This document shows positions 27,404 to 36,900 of a stretch of DNA of 64,000 bases, piece by piece. A program made the translations under genes and the position numbers. The stretch's first letter is position 1. Every line of letters starts with the position of its first letter. The notes under the pieces are model-generated. The model worked only from the letters and a program-made list of their open reading frames with translations, made no database searches and was not told where the DNA came from. The DNA comes from an uncultured Gammaproteobacteria bacterium (lineage in GTDB: Bacteria; Pseudomonadota; Gammaproteobacteria; Pseudomonadales; Porticoccaceae). Location: the NCBI GenBank assembly GCA_913060555.1, contig CAJXRS010000002.1, forward strand, positions 1 through 64,000. The letters run 5' to 3'.

Positions 27404-29185
27404 ATGAGTGATCGTCCCGAGCAGGCCCCCGGAAACCAGGTCCTCCCGGAATACGGCGATCTCGTCATCGCCTATCTGGAGCAGCTCGGCGTCGAATACG
27501 TGTTCGGTATTCCCGGCGGCGCCATCGAGCCTTTCTACAATGCCCTGGCGCGCAGTGAGCGGCGCGGCGGTCCGCGGGCGATCGTCGCCCGCCACGAGAC
27601 CGGCGCGGCCTTCATGGCCGACGGCTATTCCCGCAACACCGGCAAGCTGGGCGTGTGCTGCGCCACCACCGGCCCCGGCGCGACCAACCTGATCACCGGG
27701 GTCGCCTCGGCCTACGAAAATCATATCCCCATGTTGGTGATCACCGCGCAGACTCCGCTGTCCACCTTTGGCCGGGGCGCCATGCAGGAATCCTCCTGTA
27801 CCGGGGTCAACACCGTCGAGCTGTTCCACTACTGCACCCGTTACAGCACATTGGTGTCCCACATCGAGCAATTCGAGCACAAGCTGATCACCGCCATCAT
27901 GACGGCGTTCTCCTCGCCCATGGGGCCGGTGCATATCAGTGTGCCCATGGACATCATGCGACAGCCTTGGAATCTGGAGAAGCCGAGCTTTTCATTGCCA
28001 CAGTTACTGCGCAGGCCGGCGCTGCACGACGATCAGGCTATGCAGCAACTTTATGAAGAACTGCTCGCTGCCGAGCAACCGGTTTTTCTGATTGGGGACG
28101 AAGCCCGGGAAGCTATAGGCACTACTTTGAGCGTGGCCGCGTGCCTGCAGGCGAAGGTAATAGTGACGCCGCACGGCAAGGGCTTGGTAAGCCCGTACCA
28201 CCCGCTGTTTCGTGGTGTTATCAGCTTTGCCGGGCATCGCGAAGCAAACCGATTGCTATCGGACGAGACTGTCGACCGGATTTTCATCATCGGCGCCAAC
28301 ATGGGGGAGTGGGCCAGTAATGGCTGGGATCCCCGGCTTTTCGGTCATCGGATCATCCATATCGAATCTACCGAGGCGAATCTGGCGCGAACCCCCATGG
28401 CCGCACTGCATGTCAGAGGGCGACTGCAGACCATCATGGAGAGAACGCTCGAGAGACTAGAGAGAGAAAGAGTAAACAAGGCTCCCGAGGGAGCGATAAA
28501 ATCTCCGCAGCTGGTCAGAGAGTCGAAGCGCCGCTTCTCTCTCGACGATGAAGAGAAATATTGTTCCGACGAGGTTCCCATTAAGCCGCAGCGCTTGATG
28601 CGCGAGCTTCCCCGAGTATTGCCAGCGAATACCTATTATCTGGCGGACTCAGGTGCCAGCTTGTCTTGGGCGATCCACTATCTTCACCCCTATGACCGCC
28701 GCATGGCCGGCCAAAGAGACGGCAAGCGCGGGTTGTTCCACGCTGTGACGGAGTTCGCGTCCATGGGCTGGGCCATTGGCAGTGCGGTGGGGGCCGCCTT
28801 GGCGCGGCCCGGAGATCCAGTGGCCTGCATCATTGGTGATGGCAGTATGCTGATGAGCGGTCAGGAGATTACCGTGGCCATTCAGGAAAAGCTTCCGGTG
28901 ATTTTCGTCGTGCTCAATGACAGTGCATATGGAATGGTAAAGCATGGCCAGCGTATGACCGGAGCCGAGTCTATAGGTACCGATCTTCCGCAAACGAATT
29001 TTGTGGCCTTCGCGAAATCCATGGGAGCGCAAAGCTACCTGATCGAATCTCCGGAAGATCTGCTGGCATTGGATGGCAAGGCGATAGCGGCAACACCTGG
29101 GCCTACGCTGCTGGACGTGCGGATTGATGTGGACGAGGCACCGCCGATCGGTTTCCGCACCAGCTTTCTGAAGCCCGTAGAATGA
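27404..29185 (+). CDS. ThDP-dependent enzyme, acetolactate synthase-like
   Basis: This 593-aa protein has the three domains of the POX/AHAS superfamily. The PYR domain carries the catalytic Glu in VARHETGAAFMADGYSR (Glu65). A central domain spans about 200-345. The PP domain has the ThDP-Mg motif GDGSMLMSGQEIT to VVLND (about 477-507). The acceptor and substrate are unknown: acetolactate synthase, sulfoacetaldehyde acetyltransferase and 2-oxoacid decarboxylase all remain possible. A charged linker (residues about 345-385) contains unusual AGA arginine codons. GC drops sharply after about 27965. Two citrate-synthase-like genes follow after 13 nt. Confidence 0.88.
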   Translation: MSDRPEQAPGNQVLPEYGDLVIAYLEQLGVEYVFGIPGGAIEPFYNALARSERRGGPRAIVARHETGAAFMADGYSRNTGKLGVCCATTGPGATNLITGVASAYENHIPMLVITAQTPLSTFGRGAMQESSCTGVNTVELFHYCTRYSTLVSHIEQFEHKLITAIMTAFSSPMGPVHISVPMDIMRQPWNLEKPSFSLPQLLRRPALHDDQAMQQLYEELLAAEQPVFLIGDEAREAIGTTLSVAACLQAKVIVTPHGKGLVSPYHPLFRGVISFAGHREANRLLSDETVDRIFIIGANMGEWASNGWDPRLFGHRIIHIESTEANLARTPMAALHVRGRLQTIMERTLERLERERVNKAPEGAIKSPQLVRESKRRFSLDDEEKYCSDEVPIKPQRLMRELPRVLPANTYYLADSGASLSWAIHYLHPYDRRMAGQRDGKRGLFHAVTEFASMGWAIGSAVGAALARPGDPVACIIGDGSMLMSGQEITVAIQEKLPVIFVVLNDSAYGMVKHGQRMTGAESIGTDLPQTNFVAFAKSMGAQSYLIESPEDLLALDGKAIAATPGPTLLDVRIDVDEAPPIGFRTSFLKPVE

Positions 29186-29198
29186 TTGTGAGCCGACG

Positions 29199-30014
29199 GT
29201 GAAACCATCCAAGGAAAGTATCGTTACCAAAATCTGGAATGAAGAGCCAGAGCCGGACAACCCCTTCGCCGCCCGCGCCTGTTATTGCTCCGGATTCGAT
29301 GTCTACGGCGATCTACTGGGCAAGATCTCCTGGATTCAATATCTCTGGCTGTTGATTCGGTTGGAGCCCCCGGAGCCCGCCCAGGCCCGGATGCTGGAGG
29401 CGCTGGCTGTGGGCCTGGCCAATCCCGGACCCCGGGAACCGAGCGTGCATGCTGCCATGTGCGCCGGCGTGGGTGGCTCGACGCGGGCCTCGGCGTTGAT
29501 CGCTGCGCTCTCGGTGGGGGCCGGCAACCTGGGCGGGGCGCGCGATGTCTTCGCGGCAATGGGCAACTGGGCCGATTGCGGTACCGATCTGGCGGCCTGG
29601 CGCGAGCGCATCCGCAATCCGCCGGTAGACGAGCGTGACGATGTCTGGCCGTCCTTCGAACACCCCCCGGGTTTCGACCCCAATGGCGCCGGCTGCCCCA
29701 CGCCGGTGCGGCAATTGTTGAACCACCTCACGGTGTTGGACCCCGGCCCGGTGCTACCCTGGCTTCAGCAGAATCGTGAAGTGCTGCAACATGAGGCCGA
29801 TGCACCCTTGGCATTTTCCGGCGTCGCGGCTGCGGCCCTCCATGCCCTGGGCTTCACCCCGGAGCAGGGCGAGATGCTGTTTCTGCTGCTGCGCTTGCCC
29901 GGGGCGGCGGCGCACGCTCTCGAGCAGAAAATGAACTGGGCGAAGTTCCCCTTTTTCGGCAACGGCCTGAGGCTCACGGATGACCCCGGCCCATCGAGTC
30001 CCGATCATGAGTGA
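29199..30014 (+). CDS. Citrate-synthase-superfamily protein, subunit 1 (citryl-CoA lyase-like)
   Basis: This 271-aa protein is shorter than citrate synthase (about 430). It begins TKIWNEEPEPDNPFAARACYCSGFDVYGDLLGKISWIQYLWLL, which matches the citrate-synthase small-citryl-CoA-lyase-like group. It contains VGGSTRASALIAALSVGAGNLGGARD (about 90-116), where the usual GPLHGGAN histidine is missing, and LLLRLPGAAAHALEQ (about 230), which keeps the second His. It starts at a GTG with a weak ribosome site 13 nt after the ThDP gene. Its stop overlaps the next gene by 8 nt. It probably pairs with that gene product as a heteromer. Confidence 0.78.
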   Translation: MKPSKESIVTKIWNEEPEPDNPFAARACYCSGFDVYGDLLGKISWIQYLWLLIRLEPPEPAQARMLEALAVGLANPGPREPSVHAAMCAGVGGSTRASALIAALSVGAGNLGGARDVFAAMGNWADCGTDLAAWRERIRNPPVDERDDVWPSFEHPPGFDPNGAGCPTPVRQLLNHLTVLDPGPVLPWLQQNREVLQHEADAPLAFSGVAAAALHALGFTPEQGEMLFLLLRLPGAAAHALEQKMNWAKFPFFGNGLRLTDDPGPSSPDHE

Positions 30015-30822
30015 AGACAAGGGCCCGGAAATGCTGGCGCGTTGCGAGGACAACTGGGTCACCGCCATGGGCGCTTGGTTTCCGGAGGGTCGCGTTGTGC
30101 TGCGCGGCAAGGATGTGCTCAATGACCTCGGCCATCGGCCCTGGATGGAGTATTTCATCTACGGGATCAACGGCCAGGAGGATTCCAGATTCGCACGCTT
30201 TGTCGAGGGCGTCTGGGCGCTGACCACCAGCTATCCCGATCCCCGCCTTTGGAACAACCGGGTGGCTGCCCTGGCGGGAACCACCAGATCGACCGGCGTG
30301 TTGGCCTTGGCCGCCGGGATTGCGGTGTCCGAGGCGTCCTTGTACGGACTGCGGCCGATCAGAGGGGCTCTGGATTTTCTGTATCGAGCCGATCGCAAGC
30401 TCGCCGATGGCGCGATCCTGGAAGACGTGGTTTGGGAGGAGCTGCGCACCTATCGCAATGTGTTCGGCTATGGCCGTCCCATTACCTCTGCCGACGAACG
30501 GGTCGCCCCTTTGATGAAGTTCGCCGATTCCTTGGGAATGGGGAAAGGGAAATTCATCCAACTGGCATTTGAGGTCGAAAAAATCTTAAAACAATCCCGG
30601 CTGAAGTATCAGATGAATATCGCCGGCGCCGTTGCCGGGTTGGTCGCGGACGAAGGGCGCACGCCGGACGACCACTACTACATGGCGGCACTCTCATTCG
30701 TGGCCGGGATGATGCCTTGCTATATCGATAGCCTTGGCAAACCGGGAGGCAGCTTATTCCCGCTCAGGGTTACCAGAATCGACTACAAGGGCGCGCCCCC
30801 AAGGCGCTGGGGAGCGGCATGA
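30007..30822 (+). CDS. Citrate-synthase-superfamily protein, subunit 2
   Basis: This is a second 271-aa protein of the same superfamily. The segment WNNRVAALAGTTRSTGVLALAAGIAVSEASLYGLRPIRGALDFL (about 80-123) corresponds to the large-domain core of citrate synthase, but the active-site GxLHGGA is changed to RPIRGAL. A C-terminal NIAGAVAGLVAD and AALSFVAGMMPCYIDSL replaces the usual ARxPGWxAHxxEQ, so this copy lacks both histidine positions. It overlaps the upstream gene by 8 nt, and its stop overlaps the TonB-receptor ATG (ATGA), so all three are translationally coupled. It may be a non-catalytic or differently acting partner. Confidence 0.75.
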   Translation: MSEDKGPEMLARCEDNWVTAMGAWFPEGRVVLRGKDVLNDLGHRPWMEYFIYGINGQEDSRFARFVEGVWALTTSYPDPRLWNNRVAALAGTTRSTGVLALAAGIAVSEASLYGLRPIRGALDFLYRADRKLADGAILEDVVWEELRTYRNVFGYGRPITSADERVAPLMKFADSLGMGKGKFIQLAFEVEKILKQSRLKYQMNIAGAVAGLVADEGRTPDDHYYMAALSFVAGMMPCYIDSLGKPGGSLFPLRVTRIDYKGAPPRRWGAA

Positions 30823-32966
30823 AAAATAGCCATAAGACGCTGCGCATAAGGGCGCTGTTGCTGTTGTTGCCAGGGATTGCCTTGGGCCAGCCCACCCCCG
30901 AGGAGGAATTGGCCGAACTCTATGGGGGCGAAGAGTTTGTCCGTATTGCCACCGGTGTCGCCCAGCCGGTATCCAAGGCGCCGGCGGTGGCCTCCATCAT
31001 TACCGCAGAAGAAATTCGCGCTATGGGCGCCACCGATATCGACGAGGTGTTGGAGACGGTACCCGGCCTCCATGTGGCGCGCAGTGCATTGGGCTACAAC
31101 CCCATCTATGTATTTCGCGGCATGTACTCGGATGTTAATCCTCAAGTATTGATGCTGATCAACGGTATTCCCCTCACCAACTTGTACGTGGGAGACCGGA
31201 ATGTCGCTTGGGGCGGAATGCCCGTGGAAGCCATCTCGCGGATCGAGGTAGTGCGCGGGCCGGGTTCGGCGGTCTATGGCGCCGATGCCTTTGCCGGGGT
31301 GATCAATATCATCACCAAGTCGCCGGAAGAGATCGAAGGGCTGTCTCTTGGCACCCGCGCCGGCAGCTTCGACACCCAGACGGGCTGGCTGCAGTACGGT
31401 GGCAGCCGCGGCGAACTGAGCTATGGCGCGGTGATCGAGGCTCACCGCACCGATGGTCAGCGCGAGCGGGTGGCTGCCGATGGGCAAAGCTTTCTGGATG
31501 CGGTTTCCGGTACCAGCGCTTCTCTCACGCCCGGCCCGGTAAATCTCCACCGGGAGAACCTGGATGCAAGGCTGGAGCTGGGTTATCGCAATCTCACTTT
31601 GCGCGGCGGCGCGCAAGTCAGAAACGATGGTGGTATCGGGCTTGGGGTAGCTCAGGTGCTGGACCCCCAGGGTGCGGTCGGGAGTGATCGCTTCAACGCC
31701 GACCTGACCTACGACAATCCCGCGCTGACCGACAGTCTTGGTCTGAAGCTGCAGGGCAGCACCCTGTTCACCAGCCAGGAGGTGGACGAAGACCTTCGCC
31801 TCTTCCCCCCCGGCTCTCGCGGGCCGTTTTTCACACCATTGGGGGCGCCGATCTTTCCGCCTTTTCCGGATGGCATCATCGGCAATCCGGAAGTCTACGA
31901 ACGCCATTACCGGCTCAATGCCACCACGCTGTACCAAGGGATTCGGGATCACAAGATTTCCCTGGGCACTGGCTATCACTATGGTGAGGTCTACAGGACC
32001 GAGGAGGAGAAAAACTTCGGTATCGACCCGGCCAGCGGGCTGCCCATCCTCCCGGGCAGCCCGCTGGTCGATGTCTCCGACACTGCGCTGGTGTTCCTAC
32101 CCGAGGGCCGGCGGGAAAACACCTATGTCTATGTGCAGGACATCTGGCATTTCGCCCGCGATTGGCAGCTGACTGCCGGGGTCCGCTACGATCACTTCTC
32201 TGATTTCGGCGATACCACCAATCCCCGGCTGGCGCTGGTCTGGTCGGCGCGCCGCAATCTGACTCTCAAGGCGCTCTATGGCGAGGCCTTCCGGGCACCA
32301 TCCTTCTCCGAGACCCGGGTGCAGTCGAACCCGGTCTCCCTGGGCAATCCCATGCTGAAGCCGGAGCAACTGGAAAGCTATGAACTGGCGGTCAACTACC
32401 AGCCCACCTTTGACCTGACTCTGGACTTCAATGTCTTCCATTATCAATGGGATGATGTCATTCAATTCGTCGCGGACCCCGGCGCCGGCACCCGTACTGC
32501 CCAGAATGCCGGCGAACAGACGGGTTACGGGGCCGAATTTTCGCTGTCCTGGGATGTCACCGAGGCGTTGTCTCTGACCGGCAACCTGGCGCTGCAGAAA
32601 TCCCAGGATCAGTTGACCGGCGAGGATGCCGGCAATGCTCCAGAGCATCAAAGTTATGTCCGGGCCGACTGGGATTTGCTGCCCGGTTGGAGCCTGGATG
32701 TGCAGGCCAACTGGGTGGCATCGCGCAATCGGGTGTTCGGCGACCCGCGCAGTGATATCGGAGACTATGTGATCACCGACCTGACCCTGCGCAATCGCCA
32801 GTGGGCGCCCAGGTTCGAGGTCGCCTTGCTGGTCAAGAACCTGTTCGACGAAAATGCGCGTGAGCCCAGTCTCGACGGGGACCCGCTACCCTCGATCCCC
32901 AGGGATTTGCCCTTGGCGGGCAGGGCCGCCTTCCTGGAAGTGCGCTATACGCCCACCGGCCACTGA
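30819..32966 (+). CDS. TonB-dependent outer-membrane receptor
   Basis: This 715-aa protein has a signal peptide (RALLLLLPGIALGQ, cleavage near 24). A plug domain spans about 40-165 (APAVASIITAEEIRAMGAT, VPGLHVARSALGYN, RIEVVRGPGSAVYGADAF, GVINIITK) and a 22-strand-type barrel follows, ending in LEVRYTPTGH. It has no extra N-terminal signalling domain, so it is not a FecA-type transducer. The mature start ELYGGEEFVRIATG may hold the TonB-contact region. The ligand is unknown. It is coupled to the citrate-synthase-like gene upstream and followed by a binding-protein gene. Confidence 0.92.
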   Translation: MKNSHKTLRIRALLLLLPGIALGQPTPEEELAELYGGEEFVRIATGVAQPVSKAPAVASIITAEEIRAMGATDIDEVLETVPGLHVARSALGYNPIYVFRGMYSDVNPQVLMLINGIPLTNLYVGDRNVAWGGMPVEAISRIEVVRGPGSAVYGADAFAGVINIITKSPEEIEGLSLGTRAGSFDTQTGWLQYGGSRGELSYGAVIEAHRTDGQRERVAADGQSFLDAVSGTSASLTPGPVNLHRENLDARLELGYRNLTLRGGAQVRNDGGIGLGVAQVLDPQGAVGSDRFNADLTYDNPALTDSLGLKLQGSTLFTSQEVDEDLRLFPPGSRGPFFTPLGAPIFPPFPDGIIGNPEVYERHYRLNATTLYQGIRDHKISLGTGYHYGEVYRTEEEKNFGIDPASGLPILPGSPLVDVSDTALVFLPEGRRENTYVYVQDIWHFARDWQLTAGVRYDHFSDFGDTTNPRLALVWSARRNLTLKALYGEAFRAPSFSETRVQSNPVSLGNPMLKPEQLESYELAVNYQPTFDLTLDFNVFHYQWDDVIQFVADPGAGTRTAQNAGEQTGYGAEFSLSWDVTEALSLTGNLALQKSQDQLTGEDAGNAPEHQSYVRADWDLLPGWSLDVQANWVASRNRVFGDPRSDIGDYVITDLTLRNRQWAPRFEVALLVKNLFDENAREPSLDGDPLPSIPRDLPLAGRAAFLEVRYTPTGH

Positions 32967-33002
32967 CGTGGCAACAAACCAAGGGAGCCCGGTAGGAACG
33001 AC

Positions 33003-33902
33003 GTGAAATGTCTGACACGCTTTGCCCTGATATCGATCGCGCTGCTGGCTGCCGGCCAGACGCTGGCCCAACAGGTGGTGATCCTTTACCCCATGGTGCG
33101 CGAGCCCTATGCGCGGATCTACCGGGATACCCTCGCTGGTATCGAGCAGACCTATAAGGGAGACAGCCGGAGCCTGCCGGTACTGCCCGGGCACGAACTC
33201 GCCCCGGGACTGCTCACCAATGATGGCACCGGTGTCGCGGTTGCCCTGGGTAACGGCGCGGCGCGCGCCCTGAGCGAACTGAATCCCCTGATTCCGGTGA
33301 TCACCGCGGCGACCGAGGATATCTCCTTCCGTATACATCATCGGTTGGAATACTACCCGGACCCGCCCATGTTGCTGGAGCAACTGCGCCGCTTTCAGCC
33401 CGGCGTCGAGCGCATAAAGTTGGTTGCGGCACCGGAGATCGGCGAATATGTCGACCTCGTGCGCGAAGCAATGACCGCTGCCGGGATCGGCTTGGACATA
33501 TGCAGCGCCGAAGATCTCAAGACCGCCGCCGGCTGTTATCGGCAACTACTGGATCAGGCGTCTTCCTCGGATGCGATCTGGCTACTGCAGGGTGGCAGGT
33601 TGCTGGAACCGGCATTGCTGTCGTACATTCTCGATGTCGCCTGGCGGCGGCAACTCCCGGTATTCTCTTCCAATCCCTCTCACGCCGGGCGCGGTGCGCT
33701 GTTCGCACTCTACCCGGATAACGAAGCGGTCGGACGCCAGATCGGATCGCTGATCAACGAGTGTCTGCGCCAATGCGACGGCGAATCCCCGCAGGTCAGC
33801 TATCTGCGGGAGATGAAGGTGGTATTGAACGAGCGCACCAGCAGACGCCTGACATTGGATATCACGCCCGAGGCACGACAGGGCGTGGACCTCATCCTCT
33901 GA
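33003..33902 (+). CDS. Periplasmic ABC_sub_bind-type substrate-binding protein
   Basis: This 299-aa protein has a Sec signal peptide (FALISIALLAAGQTLAQ, cleavage near 22). The mature protein looks like the two-lobe binding proteins of the ABC_sub_bind type: VVILYPMVREPYARIYRDTLAGIEQT, then DAIWLLQGGRLLEPALLSYIL, LPVFSSNPSHAGRGALFALYPDNEAVGRQIG. No ABC permease or ATPase gene is near, so it probably presents a ligand to the sensor kinase encoded next rather than to a transporter. It lies 36 nt after the TonB receptor and 11 nt before the kinase start. Confidence 0.82.
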   Translation: MKCLTRFALISIALLAAGQTLAQQVVILYPMVREPYARIYRDTLAGIEQTYKGDSRSLPVLPGHELAPGLLTNDGTGVAVALGNGAARALSELNPLIPVITAATEDISFRIHHRLEYYPDPPMLLEQLRRFQPGVERIKLVAAPEIGEYVDLVREAMTAAGIGLDICSAEDLKTAAGCYRQLLDQASSSDAIWLLQGGRLLEPALLSYILDVAWRRQLPVFSSNPSHAGRGALFALYPDNEAVGRQIGSLINECLRQCDGESPQVSYLREMKVVLNERTSRRLTLDITPEARQGVDLIL

Positions 33903-33913
33903 GACCGCCTGCC

Positions 33914-36900
33914 GTGTTACGTCTTCGCAATCTTCGCTTCCGGCAGCAGCTGGTGCTGCTGTTCGTGATCGGCGCGTTGCTGGTCACCCTGATCGGTTCG
34001 ATTGCGGCGAGTCGGTTTGCCAGCAACCTGGTGGAGCAGGAGATGCGTCGCCAAGGGCTGAGCGTTACCCGCACCCTGGGCCAGAACGCCAAGCTGGCCA
34101 TGCTCTACGAGAGTACCGAGGCGGCCGCGGACGCCGTGCAATCGGTGGCCGGCTTTCCGGACATCCAGGTACTGGAAATTCGTGCTGCCTCCGGAACCCT
34201 GCTCTACCGGGACGAAACCGGCCCGGTGGTCCCCGCGCCGGGGCCACTCGCGCCCGAGGGATATCTGGAGATGGATACAGCGGACAGCTGGCTGTTCCGC
34301 CTCGATGTCGTCGCCGAGCGGGCGGAGGACTGGAACCCGAGTCTGGAGAAGGGTCTGGCTCCCCAGGAGCCCGAGCGCCTCGGCCAGGTCACGGTAGCGC
34401 TCCACAAGCGCACCCAGCATGAACTCGCGCAGCGGATTCTGCTGGGCATCCTGGGCACATCCAGTCTCGCCGCCGGGTTGCTGTTGCTGTTTTTGATCCA
34501 GATATCGCGGCGCATCACTCGTCCCCTGGAAAGTCTCGCCCGCGTCATGGGACAGGCGGAACATGGCGACCTGGCGGTGCGGGCCGATCTCAAGGGTGGC
34601 CAGGCCGATATCCTGGAGATGCAGCACGCGTTCAATTCCATGATGAACGAGCTCGAGAGCCGTGATCAGGAATTACAGCGCGCGCGGGATGCAGCCGTGG
34701 AATCGGCGCGCCTCAAAGGCGAGTTTGCGGCCAACGTGACCCATGAGTTGCGTACGCCGATGAACGGCGTGCTCGGCTTGCTCGATCTGTTGCGTGACAC
34801 CAGGCTCGGCGCTCGTCAGGTGGAATACCTGGATCTGGCGCGCAAGTCTGCCGAGGGTCTATTGAGTCTGATCGACAACATCCTCGATTTTTCCAAGAAC
34901 GACAGCGGGGTGATCCGTATCACCACCGACGAGGTCATCTTCCGCGATCTGCTCGAGGAAATCATCAACCTGATCGGCACCCAGGCATTGTCGAAGGGAG
35001 TCGACATCGGTTATTTCATGGCCCCGGAAGTGCCTGCGGTACTCAGTCTGGATGCCGCCAAGCTCAAGCAGGTGTTGATCAATCTGCTGGGCAATGCCAT
35101 CAAGTTCACCGAGGTGGGCGAGGTTTTTCTACGCGTCTCTCTGTCAGCTGATTCGGCAGCAAGGCTCAGGTTCGAGATTTCCGACACAGGGATCGGGATC
35201 GGCCCAAACCAGCGCAAGCGGATTTTCGAGCCCTTCACCCAGGCCGACGCCTCCTCCAGCAAGCGCTATCAGGGGACCGGGCTCGGCCTGACCATCTGTC
35301 GGCAACTGGTCGATATCATGGGTGGGACCATAGGCCTGGATACCGAAGTCGGGCGTGGTAGTTGCTTTTGGTTCGAGGTGCCCTTTGCGGCCCCTGCGCA
35401 GGCGCGCGCCCTGCAGACACCACGGGTCGAGCCGGCTTCCCTCCCGGTGCGGGCGGTCTGTGTGCTCGGCAGTGATCAGGGTTATGCCTTTATTGCCGAC
35501 ACCCTGCGCCGTGAGCAGCTGGGTTGTGTTCGTGCCCTGGACCTGCGATCCGTGCGCATTGCGCTGGAGCGGATTCAGGCCGGCGGCGAGCCGCCCTTGG
35601 CCATTGTTGACGACACCATCTATTTCAGTCATCGCGACGAATTCGACGATCTTGCGGCACTGGGCCGGGCGCGCGTCTGTGTGCTGCTGAACCCGTTCAG
35701 CAAACTGGAGATCGCCGCCGGCAAGGTGGTGCGAACCCTGGAAAAGCCCGTGTTGTTCGCGCCCCTGGCGAGGTTTGCGAGCGATCTGTCCGCGGCCGAT
35801 GCGCGCCCCCCGGAACCCGAGGCCAGCGTGCGGGAACCGGTCTTCACCGCCGAGCTGCGGGTACTGCTGGTCGAAGACAACGCAGTCAACCAGCAGGTCG
35901 CCTTGGAAATGCTCTCGCGGCTCGGTGTCATGGCCGATCTCGCCGAGCACGGCGAGCAGGCGCTGGCCATGGCGACCCGGGCCGAGTACGACCTCATCAT
36001 GATGGATTGCAACATGCCGGTGATGGATGGCTATGAGGCGACCCGGCGCATTCGCGCGCTGGAAGTCGATCGCCAGACGCCGATCATCGCCATGACCGCA
36101 ACTACCGGTGAGGAAGAGCGGCAGCGGGCGCTGGAGGCCGGGTTCAGCGATTTCCTCTACAAGCCCGTCCGCCTGGAGGCGCTTAGCGTCATGGTTTCGC
36201 GCTGGGCGCAGGCGACCGCGCCAGACGTCGATGCCTCGCCTCCGCAGGTCCGGGAGCAGGCAGCTTACAGTCCCGCCGCCATGCAGGAGTTGCACGACAG
36301 CGTCGGCGACGTCACTTACCGGATGGTGGAGTCCTTCCTGGAGGATACCCCCGTCTACCTGGATTCGCTGAAATCCGCATTGTTGGAAAACGACGCCCGT
36401 CGCGTCTACGAGATCGCCCATGCATTGAAGGGCAGCGCCAGCACCTTCGGTGCTGCACCCTTTCTGGAGGTGGTCGCCGCGCTGGAGAACAAGGGCAAGG
36501 CGGAAGATCTGGCCGGCGGCGAGGCCTTGGCCAGCGCCTGTGGCGAGCGCTTCGCCGACCTGCGCAAGGAGCTCGAGCGCTATCAGTTCGCCGAGACCGG
36601 CCACCAGGACGGTTCGCCACGCAAACACCAGTTGTTGATCGCTGACGACGACCGCACGCTGAGGCTGGCGCTGCGCGGTACTTTCGAGGGCGAAGAGTTT
36701 GAGATTCTGGAGGCGGCCGACGGTGCCCAGGCGATCGCGCTCTGCGAACGGGCCATGCCCGACATCATTCTCATTGACGCCATGATGCCCGAGATCAACG
36801 GCTTCGACGCCTGCCAGCGCATTCGCCAGCTGCCCGGCGGCGGCGATTTACCGATCCTGGTAATCACCTCGCTGGACGACGAGGACGCCATCGTGCGCGC

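Noticed and set aside
33003-33902. Binding protein as part of a complete ABC importer
   Set aside because: No permease or ATPase gene lies nearby. The next gene is a sensor kinase with a periplasmic domain, which fits a sensory role better.
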